Shown here: one piece after another, positions 43,961 to 57,588 of the stretch | How positions within the stretch are numbered: the stretch's first letter is position 1 | Layout: each line of letters opens with the position of its first letter | From: Salticus scenicus | Taxonomy: Eukaryota > Arthropoda > Arachnida > Araneae > Salticidae | Assembly: GCA_963930645.1 (NCBI GenBank) | Contig: OZ005653.1 | Span: 108,937,259-109,001,258 of the forward strand | Length of the DNA stretch: 64,000 bases | Direction of reading: 5' to 3' | Translations under genes and position numbers: made by a program | Notes under the pieces: generated by a model | Seen by the model: only the letters and a program-made list of their open reading frames with translations | Told to the model about the DNA's origin: nothing | The model's database searches: none

Positions 43961-44530
43961 AGCACAAATTAATTTTATTGTAGGGTCCTATAAATTTTAA
44001 TGGAGAAGTGATATATATTATTTCTAATGCTACTTTGGATAAAATTGCTAAAATGACTAATATATAAATTAAATTCTATTAAAATAAAAGTATAAAAGAA
44101 ACAGACGATTTTAAAATCAATTTTTACGGAGGAGTGAAATATAATATATGCTATAATGGATAATTTAACTATAAAATGACCTCATCATTTTAAATATTTT
44201 AAAGAGGGCAACAGCTGTAGATATAAAAAGGAAAACAATAAGGCTAAACCAGAAAAATAAGTAAATTTGATAAATATTTAAAACTTTAAAATTGGAAATC
44301 TTATGAAATATTGGACATTTAAAGTAAATACATGTATCATTTTAAATAGAAAAAGATTTTGGAAAAGTTTAGTGTATTTTAACGAAGTGATGAGAAGTTT
44401 TTGAGTATGTTAAAATTTTAATAGTAAATTCAAGTTAATAAAGATGGGAAACATTGAGGATTAAGATAAGAATAATTATAAGATTTAAAAAAAAAAAAAA
44501 AAAACTTTTTATATACCATGCTTTTAATTT
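43961..44530. other. AT-rich interior, nothing recognised
   Basis: No gene or element end was recognised; an A tract lies at about 44488-44504. Confidence 0.4.
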
Positions 44531-44534
44531 TTAA

Positions 44535-45178
44535 TATACTAATAATATACTAATTAAAAGGAAAATGATAAATATTCTATCATAGTTTGAAGTCAAATTT
44601 GTTTTCAAATGTCTAAATAAAATATCTGATGTAAGATACTAATATTTTGCAGCGGAATAGATTTCATTTCTGTCATCCTTGGCGAAAAAAAAAAGAATAT
44701 CGCCAAATTATCTGGCGAAAATATTTAATTCTTTTCAAAAATCATGGTTATTTTAACAACTTATATTAAAAGAGTAATGAATAATATGAAACAATATTTC
44801 GTACAATACATATTACACGTCATACATACGTACAATGAATAATACATATTACATTTCGTACAATGCATACATCTGGCATGTATATTTTCGTGTTACGCTT
44901 TTGATCGCCAAATAATAATAATAATAATAAAAAAAGCCAAGGGCGACAGAGTTTTGAAATTTAAAATTAAAATTTTGTCAATTTGACAGCAAAATAATTC
45001 AATCTAACACCCGCGATAACTAATACATATCTATACCCAAATATAAGGATTAAAATCGGGAAATAAATTTCATCGATTTTTAATAATTTTTTACAAAAAA
45101 TCCAGTGGGCAATTAACATAGGAAATCTTTCTCTTGGCTGCACAGACGGTCAGTGAGTCACACTTCGCTTGCGTATAG
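44535..45178 (+). mobile_element. Foldback element D, truncated copy
   Basis: Direct copy of 54000-54550: CTAATATACTAATTAAAAGG, GCAGCGGAATAGATTT, GTCATCCTTGGCG, TTGACAGCAAAATAA and the end CACTTCGCTTGCGTA are shared in order. The left inverted arm of the full copy is missing here. Confidence 0.65.
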
Positions 45179-45835
45179 AACTCATAGATATAGTATAGCA
45201 TATATAGAATAGAGTGATCATTGGGGAGAAAAAAGTTATTCCTTTTCATTTGGGAAAAGACGACGTTTTTACCAAAATATGGCCGTCTTTCCCCGAGTGA
45301 ATACACACGGAATACATACTAATATTTTAGCAAATAAAATTTATGAATAATTTATTTGCTAAAGGGGAATGGAAGACTCCAGATACAGTTTCAAATTCAT
45401 ATTTCTTTCTTTCTTTTCTTTTTTTCAATACCACTTAATGGCTGTTTCCAAAGCTTTTATTTATTTTTTTTTTTTCGGCATCAAAAATCTTTGTACGATA
45501 ACATGGGGATGAGAGATCTATATATATTACTATATCTATGATAGAACTACATTAGCACTTTATCAATGTGTATAAAATCTTTAAATTGATTATGACGTCA
45601 ATTCTCGTGAGATGCATAATTTAACTTTTTATAATTTTTTAACGTTCACGTTTGATTAAATGTATTTATTTTTATGTCGAAAGAAAATGAACTCGTATTT
45701 TTTTTTTTTTTTTTTTGGCAACAATTAAATAAATGGAACTCACAGATATTTTGGAGCAACTTTAATAAAGATCTATAATTAACAAATAATTGCAATAAAA
45801 CAATATTGTGACAATAAATTGAGATAAAAACTATC
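45179..45835. other. AT-rich sequence, small incidental frames
   Basis: The frames 45091-45306 and 45356-45541 show no recognisable protein features. T tracts lie at 45461-45473 and 45699-45716. Confidence 0.4.
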
Positions 45836-45950
45836 CTATCTCTCAAGTTGGACCAAACTGCACACATTGTGCAAAATTTCATTAAAATCGGTTCCTTAGT
45901 TTAGGAGTTTACCCCGGACAAACATCGTGACACGTAATTTATATATATAT
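45836..45950. repeat. Retroelement-like 3' end fragment with (TA)n tail
   Basis: GCACACATTGTGCAAAATTTCATTAAAATC (in part), TCCTTAGTTTAGGAGTTTA, AACATCGTGACACG and a TATATATATA tail lie in the order I remember for arthropod interspersed element ends. It probably pairs with 43760. The minus frame at 45646-45882 is incidental. Confidence 0.35.
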
Positions 45951-46203
45951 ACAGATATGTATGCATCTATTATTATTATTATTAATATTATTATTAATAT
46001 TTAACAAACATTATAATACTTATTTCTCTCTCTATATATATATTTAATATTTAACTTTTTTATTTTAAAGTAGCTGTAAAGTTATTTTAAAGTATTATTA
46101 AAGTACCTACTGTACTTTAAAATGCCACTAATTTAAAAAGCGCAAAAAATAGAATATATGGAAGAAATATCAAATATGTTTATAAGAATAGATCGAATAT
46201 ACC
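45951..46203. other. AT-rich sequence, short microsatellites
   Basis: ATT and TA runs; nothing else. Confidence 0.5.
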
Positions 46204-46440
46204 TATGCTGACCAAATGTTCCCATTTTATGGGGACAAATGAGGACAAATGGGGCCTTTTTTTTTTTTTAAGAACTTTTCTAAGTTATAATAAATTGTAG
46301 GGTGTAAATTAATAATCAATAATACTTTATATTAAGTCCTTATTTTTTAGCAATGAAAAAATACATTCATAATTGGATAATTGTAGTAATTTTTAACGCT
46401 TCTCTATTAGAAAGGTACTTTGATCTGGTCAGCCTACATA
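46204..46440. mobile_element. Possible MITE with GCTGACCA ends
   Basis: The left end is ATGCTGACCAAATGTTCCC followed by a self-complementary CCCATTTTATGGGG. The right end is TTTGATCTGGTCAGCCTACA, whose complement begins TAGGCTGACCAGATC. The length is about 235 bp. No clear target duplication was identified, so the superfamily is open; a hAT-type element is a possibility. Confidence 0.4.
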
Positions 46441-47616
46441 TACCACACTTTAATATCACTAAAACGCCCTAAACGCGGCAAGTATCCATTTTTGTTATAG
46501 AGTGCTGTTTCTGCTTGTAATTTTTTACGGTTTTCACATGTGTTATAATTGATTGTTATATTATTTCAAGAAGTTTCACCAGTTATAGAAAAAAATAACG
46601 ATTATGTAAAGTAAATATTTTTTTTCACTCTTTTTAAATTTCAAATATCTTTTTAGACCTCTATGTAACAGTGATGCACTACAGTACCGCCTCTCTAATT
46701 ACAATGATGAGGCCTCAATAATTAATTATATTTCAAGTCTCAAATTAATTATAGAATATCGCCATCTCATAGTAGTAATTAATTATATTATTGAGAGATT
46801 AAAATAAATATAGTAAATGTCATATTAGGGAAAATAAAAGTAATATTAATGGGAACCATTTTTCGAAAATACTTATTGTTATCGAAAAATACGAAAATTT
46901 AACCTATTAAGCTCTTTTTACTCAAACTTATTGAATGTAATCTACTGAAAATAGATTATACATAAGATTATATATATTATAAATATTTTTTCCCCTGAAA
47001 CTAATGTAATTTTAAGAAGATAGTGGACTTTAGAATCGTTGGTAATCGGTTATTGAAATTACTGTCATAAAATTATGATTATCTGCATACATGTTCTTGA
47101 AATTTAACAGTATTAAATATATTAAAATTCCTCGAAATCTAATAACATTTTAAAAATTCAATGGGAAAAAAATATTCCATGATAATGTTTTTTTTTTTTT
47201 TCTTAGATTTAACATTAGTATTTTTTATCCCTATATTCTAAACATATTTTAAATTGATTGATAAATTAATTTTAAAAATATATATTTATCATTTTTTGCT
47301 GTTATATCATGCACATCTTTTACATTTACAAAAATTATTTAAAAAAAAAATAACTTATCAATCAATCCGCAAATTAATGCACTTAATATGATTGGAGTGT
47401 TTTAATACAACAATGTAAATACTATAATGTAAAATGGAGCGCAAAGAGTTAAAAACTCTGTGCAAAAGAACATTTAAAAATGCTTTTACAATGACTGAGT
47501 TTAACCGATTTTCAACATTTACTATCCCCTAAAGGTGTTTTCACTCTCTTTATCTAAATAATAATAATAATAATATTAATAATAACCAAAAAGAGAATTG
47601 CATCGGAATTTAATAG

Positions 47617-47656
<40 letters not shown>

Positions 47657-48030
47657 CCTATCATTAACAGAGGAATTTTCTTAATTTTTAGGACAATGTT
47701 TCCTAATTGATTAATGTCAACTAATAATTCGAAGTCACACTATATATAAGTATACTTCATATTAAATATTAATTATACTTATGTGACTTCGCTTCAAAAA
47801 CAAAACATTAGACATTACTTATACGAAAATTACTTGGAGAGAAAAAAAAAAATCAAATTTATATGCAAAAATAAGTTTTTTTTTTTTTTTTTTTTTTAAT
47901 GGTTTTAGATTTTAGATATGTGCAATATATATATATATATGTATATAAAAAAAATTATATTACAAAATTACAATTTATGATTCAGCAGGATAAAAGTAAC
48001 ACACAATTATGTGCCACCGAAATCAAAATT
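46441..48030. other. AT-rich intergenic sequence
   Basis: It contains a decayed R5 fragment near 47355-47470 (CTTATCAATCAATCCGCAAATTAATGCA), (TA)n at 47618-47656 and a T tract at 47878-47897. No gene was recognised. Confidence 0.45.
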
Positions 48031-48036
48031 AAACAA

Positions 48037-48320
48037 TGGGTCACGGCTGCCCGATCGGTAGAGCGCTGATGTCAAGATTGCAGTTTCTATACTCGTCATG
48101 TGCAATAATGGTGGCTGGTGTACATAAAATTCGTCGTGGCCGTGATGTCCTTCATGTTGCCATCAAAACTATACCTCTGGAAGTTACCCATTAGTGGTAG
48201 ACATCCCCTCCGTGAATAATCAAAATTGTGATGGCATGTCTCCGGATCATCCTTAGGGTTGTGCCCCAGATCGTCGTTAGTTACCCATAGCGAAGTACTA
48301 ATTCGACGATATATCCAATC
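48037..48320. repeat. Possible tRNA-derived SINE
   Basis: CGGCTGCCCGATCGGTAGAG resembles a tRNA D arm and A box. It begins a 280-bp block whose composition (about 45 percent GC) differs from its flanks. A clear B box was not found. The minus frame at 48096-48341 is open through the block but shows no domain. The assignment is tentative. Confidence 0.4.
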
Positions 48321-48589
48321 TAAAATTAACAAAATAACCAATAAGTTGCATTTAAATTCAGAATTTTTTAACGAGCAAATTACGAAATGTTTTAATCAGA
48401 ATTGAATTTATGCACAACAGGCATACAGAAACAAAGTTCTTTCTTTATTAACTGCAAAAAATAATCTACTTTATATTGAATATGAAGTGAACCAAAATGG
48501 ATTTTAAATTAAAAAGCTGTGAGAGTAAGTTCTAACGAACTAATTTAAAAGATTTTAACACACATACGTACGCATATACTATTTATATA

Positions 48590-49267
48590 CAGGGTGAGTT
48601 TGACATAATCTGCCAAACGAAGGAAAGTGATAGAACAGCCCATGGGGAGCATAAAAAACCATAGAAACCCTGTCCTATCTCTAACCGTTTACGAGTTATG
48701 GCAGATAGAAGAAAAATCTGTTTTTTTCATCTCGCCTGACAAAACCCAAATTTGTGAGCTTTCTGAAAGACTTACACGCAAAATAAGCACATATTTGGAA
48801 AGAGCAGAAAAAATACTATTGGGTGACGCCATTTACATCAGGATAACTTAATTTGACGGCGAAATACAAGCGCTAAAACAGTGGCGAAATTTAAAATCGG
48901 GTTGTCACCAAATTCTTTAACCGGCAATTCAGCAAGCACCGTTCAAACTGCAGTCTGTCAAATTTACCAAGAACTTCTCCATTACACAAGCTTTAGAATG
49001 AGCCCACAATAAACCATATCGGTTCAGGAGAAATTTAGTATTTTGTTTGAAATACATTCATCACTGAACTCGCCGATCGTCGAGAAGGAGACTCACGGTG
49101 TGCCATGGTCGTTCCTGATTTCATGTCCGCCTTCAGCCCACTATTTTGTCAGACGCAAAAAAGAACGTTATAAAAACGAACATGAAAAGTAGCAGTTGCA
49201 CTAAGTTTACAAACGCAATGGAATGGAAACGAAAGAAGTATGAAGTTTCTCACGACATTCACAAAGG

Positions 49268-49302
<35 letters not shown>

Positions 49303-51363
49303 ACGTATCTCACGTTTATGATTAAAGCACATATGCATTCGGAAGGATGTGTGAAATTTAGTGCCGCTGCTGAAATTGGTCACCCCCACACCTGATGCAT
49401 GCCCTTGCCCGCTTACGAACGAAAGCCACAGTAGCTCTTATCGAAAGCTCATTCCTCAGTTTTATTATTGCATCATCAAGCCGGCTGCTTAAATCTTGCA
49501 AACTGGCAACTTCTGTGAGGTAAACATCTTGCTTCAGAAAACCCCAAACATAGAAGTACAATAGAGTGAAGATCTGGTGATCTAGATGGCCAAGGAATTG
49601 GTCCATTACGACCAATCCATCGCGGATGCTGCTGATTCAAGAAGCCCCGAACGCCATTGGAAGAATGTACAGGGCCCCATCATGTTGGAAAATGATTTCC
49701 GCTCGTTGGGGTACAGGAATTACATCAAATAATGCTGGAAGATGATGTTTCAGAAACTCCAAATATGTATTGCTTGTCAGATCACCTTGGAACACATATG
49801 GACCTATCAAGCGATCGCCAACCACTCCAAGCCATACCTTTAAGCTGAATCGCGTCTGGAATGATGAGTTTCGTGTTACAAATGGCTTTTGTTAAGCGTA
49901 ATGATGCCAGTTATGAAAATTTAACATGCCATCCCGAGTGAAAAGTGACTCATCTGTGCACAGTATCGTTCTAAGGAAGTGGCGTTCCTCAATATTTCGC
50001 TCTAAACGCCTGCGGCAGAATATTACCCGCTTTTGGAAATCTGAGCGGCGTAATCCTTGTACCGGTGTGAAGTGGTATGGATGATACTGGTTTTTGCGCA
50101 AAACATTCATCACTTTACTTTGGGGGATTCCACCTTCTCTCGCAAGTATGCGTGAACTCATATTTGGATTTTCCTCCACTCGGTCGTGTACGGCCTCCTC
50201 AGCGGGGGCGGAGGGGCAACCATGGCCCATTTCGTACACCCAACTAAACGACCCACTCTCCCTAAGCCTTCGATGAATTGCGACAAATACAGCACGGTTG
50301 GGCGCTCGACGATTTGGATAACGTAGACGGTACTCTTCTTCGGCTCTCCGAGAGTTAACATCGCAAAATCCATACACAAAATGCATATCCACGTACTCTT
50401 CATTTGTAAAACTATGCATATCTGTTCACAGGTTGGAAAGTATGGCAATTTGATCCCTGTGATGACTTCAATTGAAAATAAAATTCAGAAGGTAAAAAAA
50501 AGGGAAAAAAATTCCATATTAATTTACAAATGTAGTAGAAAAAATGTGCTACGGAATAAGAACCAACTTGGTTAATTCGTACCAATGTAGGAAAACATAC
50601 TAAGTATGAACTAAGATAGAGTAAGTAGACGTGAGAGCGGCGTGAAAAGAATCGGTCGAACTCAGGCAAAGTCCGGAAAATGCTAAAGCAATAAGAAGCA
50701 TAAAACTTAAAAGAAGCTGACGAGCTAATGAGGTGTTACAGATTGACTGGCCTTTTGTACCCGCGAGTGGGATGCACGCGCAAGAAGGTTGGAATACATC
50801 TGCATATCACTAACAGTCCATATGCAGATAGTCACGAATTTGCATACATTCCATTTACTCACAATCGTTTCGTTTTCCGAATTTCGACAAACGCCGTTTT
50901 CAGTAATGTATTTCAAACAAAAGGCTAAATTTCTCCTGAATTAGAAAACTGATATGGTTTATTGTGGGCTCATTCTAAATCTTGGGTAATGGAGATGGTT
51001 TTGGTAAATTTGATAGATTGTAGCTTGAACGGGGTTTGCAGAATTGCCGGTTAAAGAATTTGGTGACAACTCGATTTTAAACTTCACCAATGTTTTAACG
51101 CTTGTAGCTCACCGTCAAATTAAGGTATCCTGATGTAAAACCCGATAGGAATGTTTCTGCTCTTTCTAAATATGTGCTTATTTTGTAAGTAAGTCTTTCA
51201 AAAAACTCACAAATTGGTGTTTTTTTTTCTATCAGATTTTTTTTTCTATCTACCAAACTCAGAAACGGTTAGAGATAGGACAGGGTTTCTATGGTTTTTT
51301 ATGCTCCCCATGGGCTGTTCCGTCACCTACTTTCGTTTCGCAGTTTATGTCAAACTCACCCTG
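48590..51363 (-). mobile_element. Tc1/mariner-type transposon copy 1, long TIRs (~470 bp), TA duplication
   Basis: TA at 48588-48589 and 51364-51365 flanks identical ends CAGGGTGAGTTTGACATAA and its complement. The inverted arms are 48590-49068 and 50899-51363, unusually long for this superfamily. The transposase frame lies on the minus strand between them. A (TA)n tract (49270-49299) has been added in the 3' region. A second copy in opposite orientation is at 57948-60934. Frames 48627-48851 and 50725-50928 lie in the arms or their inner flank. Confidence 0.85.
49358..50419 (-). pseudogene. Tc1/mariner-type transposase (DUF4817-like N-terminus), inactivated
   Basis: The start ATG is at 50417-50419, with about 353 residues to the stop at 49358, a normal length for Tc1/mariner transposases. 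Residues 1-60 (FTNEEYVDMHFVYGF, then NRAVFVAIHRRLRESGSF) resemble the DUF4817 DNA-binding region. Then VMNVLRKNQYHPY leads to the catalytic core: first Asp in CTDES (residue 156), second in FQHDG (residue 247), and a third expected in RSPDL about 36 residues on. Damage is limited. There is an in-frame TAA at 49892-49894 (CAA-type codon in copy 2), a one-base loss near 49675 (HDGAP becomes HDGAL) and a one-base gain near 49577 that restores frame. FYVWGFLKQDVY follows. It would have catalysed cut-and-paste at TA. Confidence 0.85.
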
Positions 51364-51365
51364 TA

Positions 51366-52351
51366 TAATACAAAATAATTAAGAAATATAAAAAAACAAA
51401 AGTAGTACATAATACATAAAATCTTGAAACAATAAAACATTTTTTAATTTTATGTATTCTTCAAGGAATGTATTATTAATTAAATACTTACAGTAATAGA
51501 AATATGTAATTTTATACTTATTTTTCAGAACATGTTGCAACAATAATTCATTAAATAAAAATACTTTTTCACAGAAAATATATTTTTAATATCTTTCTTA
51601 AGTAATATCTCTCCTAAGTTCAAAATTAAGATTGAAACATTAAAACTAAAATTAGCTAATGAAGTAATTATGCAAATTTTTCTGGGCAATTACTTACTTT
51701 GTTTTCACAGGAAAAGAGTTGTTAAAAGTTGGGTAAAGTTTTGCAAAAAGAAATAGCAAAAGATCGATGAATTCCTAATCATTAAAATAGCAAATAATAT
51801 TCTCATTACGGTTCATATCGTTAACTGATCATCTGTGAAATAAGTACATTTATTAACGAAGTAAAAAATTAGTATTTCAGGATACTACATTTGTATTTAC
51901 ATAAATTATAATAGTAAATTTACATAAATTTTATAAAATATGATACAACATATAAAATAATATTTAGAACTCAAACGGTATGCATTTTTATAATTACATT
52001 TATATTAAAGAAAAACATGAACAAACAAAAGATGATGAACCATGTATTCGTTTATTAAATATCAATACCAATAAATATTTTAAACTAATAAATATACTTA
52101 TCTATAAAATCGATTTATTATTTTTTTTGTCTTAAGTTTCATGCACAATATAAATTAAGTAAAATAATAAAAATATAAAACAATATATGAAAATTCAATC
52201 GTATAGGAATTTTTTAAGGAAAATAAATACTGAATAACTTCGTGTACATTTAATTAGTTTACGTACTCATTATATACTCATTAGTTTATATACTCATTTA
52301 TATACTCAATTTTTCAATACAAAGTTTATATATCTTATTAAATAAATAGAG

Positions 52352-52408
<57 letters not shown>

Positions 52409-53400
52409 CTTTGGATTCCATGTAGCGCATTAATATACATTGAGCAAATCTCCGCGCCAAAAAACCTAAAAATCCTCCCAATCTCTAGGCCCCTTAAACC
52501 AACATATGCATTTTGAAATATTTTCTTTTAATATATTTTGCATGAGTTAAATCTTTCATACATGTTTCAGATAAGTATGTTTTTCTTATAAATTTTGTAA
52601 TATTTTTGAGCACAAATTTATCCTAATCGAATCAAAGAACATAAAATGAAAATTATATTAATAAAGCATATAATATTTTAAAATACTCTTTAAGCCATAT
52701 TTCACCTAAGGGTTTTTTGTTTTAACATTAATCTGACAAAAAAGGCTTAAAAAAAAATGAAGTTATTTTTTTATATATCAAAAATATTTGAAAGAAAATA
52801 ATGCTGATTTTTACTTAAATAATAATAATTAATATATATAATGATCCTCATCTGTCATGAACGAATCCGGTTTGCACCGCTTCAAAACAGAGACTTTTGG
52901 CAGCCATTTTTTTATTTTTTCCCATTTGTTCAGTTCAACTTACGAAAACATACATATCATTTTCATACATGTTTTGTATCGCACATATTGTTATTTATTC
53001 CGTCTAAAACCATGAAAAACTATTCAATTGTAATGTTTAAATGTTTAATTAAATATAACGGATCACTGGCTATTATAAACATGAACCTATAAATAGAATT
53101 ATGTAACTTCATGATTATAAACAACGCAATGCCAAATAAAAACAAACATAATTTGTTGCCATTCAGAAAATACAAATTCCAAATGGACAACTCTTTAATT
53201 ACAAATGAACGACTCTTTGACTGTTTCATTAAAAAAAAAAAAAAAACGCTTAAAATATTTCTAAAACATATTAAAGCCTTAAAAATCTTAAAATATATTT
53301 GTAAAAACATATTAAAGTCTTTAAATATTTTTATCAAGCTTCATTATTTGTTTACATTGTATGGTATGATTGGCGTCGAGTTCAGTACGTAAATGTCGCC
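51366..53400. other. AT-rich intergenic sequence
   Basis: A (TA)n tract lies at 52356-52404. The frames at 52841-53392 on both strands are AT-rich and overlap without recognisable domains; part is a poly-K/poly-F tract at about 53229-53245. Confidence 0.5.
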
Positions 53401-53665
53401 AGTGGATTTTAGTTTTGAAATTAATGTAAAGTTATAGTTGGGATAGAATGTTTGGTTGGGCAAGTAAAGGTCACCAGTTGAAATGAGTATTGAAAGTAGG
53501 GTAGTCTAAGGTGATAATGTCGAGTCAAGATAAAATGTTCGGTTGAGAATGAGAAAGTCCCTAGCTGGATCCTGGATATTTTGGCGATGTTGTGGGTGAG
53601 ATAGCTGGTTGGGAGTATAGAGTAGAGGTGAATTTGGGTTAGCATGGAGTGTCTGTAATTATTAG
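53401..53665. repeat. Purine-rich segment with two diverged ~100-bp repeats
   Basis: GGGATAGAATGTTTGGTTGGG near 53440 (in part) and AAGATAAAATGTTCGGTTGA near 53528 start related segments. The plus strand is strongly G-over-C biased. The minus frame at 53421-53645 is open but of low complexity in T, S and H. Confidence 0.4.
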
Positions 53666-53679
53666 ATAGTTAGTTAGAA

Positions 53680-54555
53680 AAGACGCAAGCAAAGTGATGA
53701 CGTCACTGGGCGTCAGTGGATGCAAGAAAAAGATTTCCTATGTTAATCGCCCATTCGATTTTTTGTAAAAAAATATTAAAAATTGAGGAAAATTATTTCC
53801 CGATTTTAATTCCCATATCTCGGTATAGATATGCATTAGTTATCGTGTGCATGCGTTAGATTAAGTTGTTTTTGCTGTAAAATTGATAAAATTTAAATTT
53901 TAAATTTCAAAACTTTAGAAAAATAAAATAGCAAACTTCCATATTTGATTGAAAACATAAACATTTCATTTCAAAGGATGATATTTACACAATAAATATC
54001 CAACTAATATACTAATTAAAAGGAAAATGATAAATATTCTATCATAATTTGAAGTCAAATTTGTTTTCAAATGTTTAAATAAAGTGTCTGATATAAGATA
54101 CTCATATGTTGCAGCGGAATAGATTTAATATATCTGTCATCCTTGGCGGAAAAAATATATCGCCAAATTATTTGGCGAACATATTTCATTCCTTTCAAAA
54201 ATCATGGTTATTTTAACTGAATTATATGAAACAATATATCGTACAATACGTATTACGAAAATAAACATCTGGCATGTATATTTTCGTAGTATGTTTTTAA
54301 TCGCCAAATACAAAAAAACGCCAAAGATGACACAGTTTTGAAATTTAAAATTTTGTCAATTTGACAGCAAAATAACTCAATCTAACACATGGATACGATA
54401 TCATACCCATACCCAAATACGGGTATTAAAATCGGAAAATAATTTTCCTCGATTTTTAATATTTTTTTACAAAATATACAATGGACGATTAACATAGGGA
54501 ATCATTTCTTGCATCCACGGGCGGTCAGTGACGTCACATTTCGCTTACGTATTTG
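53680..54555. mobile_element. Foldback element D, full copy, ~240-bp inverted arms
   Basis: The left arm (about 53680-53925) begins ACGCAAGCAAAGTGATGACG. The right arm (about 54325-54555) is its complement, ending GTCACATTTCGCTTACGT. Between them lies the region shared with 44535-44930. No open frame is present. The target duplication is not clear from inspection. The structure is that of a nonautonomous foldback or long-TIR MITE. Confidence 0.7.
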
Positions 54556-55210
54556 GAAACAGGATCTTCGATAGTCTTAAAAAAAGTATTTTGGTAAAAT
54601 GAAGTGAATCGTTATTTACTTCCTCTTACCCATAGGGTCGAGAAAGTATTGTTTTAGGGTCAAATTTTTGAACGTGAGTTTTTGTTATACTTACATGTTC
54701 TGAGGTCCCCTGAATACGAAAATCACGTTTTTAGCGAATGGTCTCTGTGTCTATCTGTGTGTCTGTTATCAGCATATCTCAAGAACAAATAGTAGCAGAA
54801 ATTCCAAACTCGGTATTCTAAATGTGTATCATATAGGGATGCTACAGTAAGCTTTTCGTTAAGATGAAGCAAATGGTTCGTGTACAGGGACATTCAAAAG
54901 TATTCAAATACATTACGGCGGTCTATGGGGGAAATTGCAGGTAAGTAGAATTTAACATCTATAGACTGCACTAAACCAAATGAAACGAATACATATTTTT
55001 TGTAATAGAGATAGTCAACTGGGAAATTTGTTTTTGTGTATGTAGGAGCCTCGCCCCCCCCTCCCCCCTGGGGTAGATGTCCTCCCTCGAGTGGAGTAAA
55101 TTTTCATGATGGGTATCTTTCAAAAGAGCTCGACATTACGTTTAAAACGAATGGTTGAACCATCGATCTGCGATAATTTAAAATAAAGATATTGATTCTT
55201 TTCAATTTTA
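54556..55210 (+). repeat. Interspersed repeats, relatives of 34700-35300 and of 730-860
   Basis: Positions 54640-55010 match the complement of 34700-35330 (GAGGTCCCCTGAATACG, then GGTTCGTGTACAGGGACATT). Positions 55040-55200 carry TAGGAGCCTCGCCCCCCCCT and GAATGGTTGAACCATCGATC, the repeat also found at 730-860, 30150 and 35830. No gene was seen. Confidence 0.5.
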
Positions 55211-57079
55211 ACATTTTTTTTTTTTTTTTTACCTTAATATTGAGAATAAATTCAACTTTTTTTTAGATATTTATTGTTATACTATTTCTCTAATATGGAA
55301 ATCGTCTGTATTATCATACAAGATAACTTTTTAAAATAATAATTTTAATAAATTATTTTTTTTAAACTGAATTATTTTTTAATAACCTAATTAAATTCTA
55401 TATAAATGTAGGTGCATTAATGAAACGGAGGGTTGAGGGGGGCCAGAACTAATTATCATATAAAACTCTTCCGAACCCTAATTTGAATTGTTTAACATAG
55501 GTTTACATAACAGTACACGTTACCTTACCTCTTAATCTGCAACCTGTACTTATAGCATTAAATTTCAGGGTAAGAGAAAGTCGTGTGAGTGACACACTAG
55601 ATTATTCTTATTATGAGGACTTTAAATAGAGCACTTAACGGAACACTGGGATGTGTTATTGCTGTTGTGTTATTGGGCCTATATTTTTTGTCAACCAGCA
55701 GTTTTTTTATTGTTATTCATATTTATTGATCGGGTAAATTTTTTTTAATTTCAGAACGAAAATTAGAAAATATCGAAACACATTTGATTTATAAACAAAA
55801 ACTGAAAATACATTTGAATGATCACGTGGTAATCTTCATGATCTAAACATTGTTTTCAAGATTTATCGTTCACATTCCGTCATTTTTGACGGGGCTATAT
55901 ACTAGTAATAATAATAATAATAATAAATGAAATGAAATGAAATGAAATAAAATAATAAAAATAAAAAAATAAAACAGTTATCGCGTTTTATAAACTCATC
56001 TTTCAATTTCTTTTTCTTAGAATATTAAAAAAAGAAAAAAAAAAATCGATTTATGGAATTGATGATCTTTATTGAAAATTAAGCATTATTATTATTATTA
56101 TTGTTGTTAAGTTATAAAAAATAATCTTGTAATATAGTAAATTTTGATGTTAATGGATAAAAAATTAATAAAAGACAGAAATAATAATGAACGAAGAACA
56201 CATTTACATATTGGAATATCTTCTTTTATTATTATTATTTATATATTTGAATGGTATTTAAAACACTCTTAACTATTTATTTAAATAAAATGTATTTAAA
56301 ATATTTTTTTAAAAAATTATCTTCTTAAAGGGCATAAAATATTGTGTAAATTACGTTTATTATTATTATTTATTATCCAGAGGTGTTTAATGTTTCATTT
56401 AATTGGGGAAAAAACATTGCAGTATATTTGGGAATAACAATAAAGAAAATAGAAATAAAAATATTTGTGAAAAGGACAAGACATACTTAGTAGGTATTTC
56501 ATTAAAGACATCTAAGTAATTTGTTACTTGATTTTTAAATGTTTAAATTATGTTTTTAATATTTGTTTCTCATATAAGAATTTATTAATAATATGTTTAT
56601 GATATTTCAAGAATAACAAGAAGTACCCCTTCGCAGAAAAAATCTCAATTCCCTATATCTATCCTTACTCTCAATATTTTTCGATTTTAGATAACATTTT
56701 ACAATTAATTTTTACTGGTTATTTTACATTTCGGCAGCATCATTTATTTATATGTTATTCTGTGTTTTTTTCCGTTTAAAAAATAATTTTTTTTTAATAT
56801 AATTTTTATATATATGCATACATATACATATGCATGTATATATATTAGCGAAAGTAATTTAAAATGAATTAATATACTGTAAATTAAAATCTTAGAAAAA
56901 ATCAGTGCTAATATATGTATTGAATTAAAATAGCTTTTATTTAAGTGTTGTTGATATTGTAATATATGTGATGTTTAATAATAAAAATAATGATATTAAT
57001 AATTAAAAAAAAAAAAAAAAATCCATTATAAATGTTATATATTATATATTTTTATTTTACCTGGATTACATTCACATAG

Positions 57080-57114
<35 letters not shown>

Positions 57115-57226
57115 GTATTTATTTAATATCCTTACGATAAATTAACTTGTGCCGATTGTCATGAATTTGAGCTGAATTTTATTTCATAAAATACTAAATT
57201 TAAATTAACTTCCTTTAATCGAATTC

Positions 57227-57263
<37 letters not shown>

Positions 57264-57542
57264 TTGTATATATATATATGTGTGTGTGTGTGTGTGAAAA
57301 TATCATATTTTCATTATTCGTTATTCATCACAATATTTTGCCAAGGGAAATTTGGCAAATACACAAATTTGCAAAAAAAAAAAATATATATATATATATA
57401 TATTGAAGGCTATGCGGAAAAGACTTCAAAACAAATTTATAAATTTATATAGAATTAAACAAAAATTTCTATATAAAATTATAATATTTATTACTTTATG
57501 TATAATTATACAACATAAATTAATGATTAAAAAAAATATTAT

Positions 57543-57588
<46 letters not shown>

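Noticed and set aside
48096..48341. 81-codon minus-strand frame
   Set aside because: It coincides with the 280-bp GC-richer block read here as a probable SINE; no protein domain was recognised.
52841..53392. Frames of 83, 105 and 93 codons
   Set aside because: They overlap on both strands in AT-rich DNA; composition K/N/I/F/L, no domain, no splice context that stood out.
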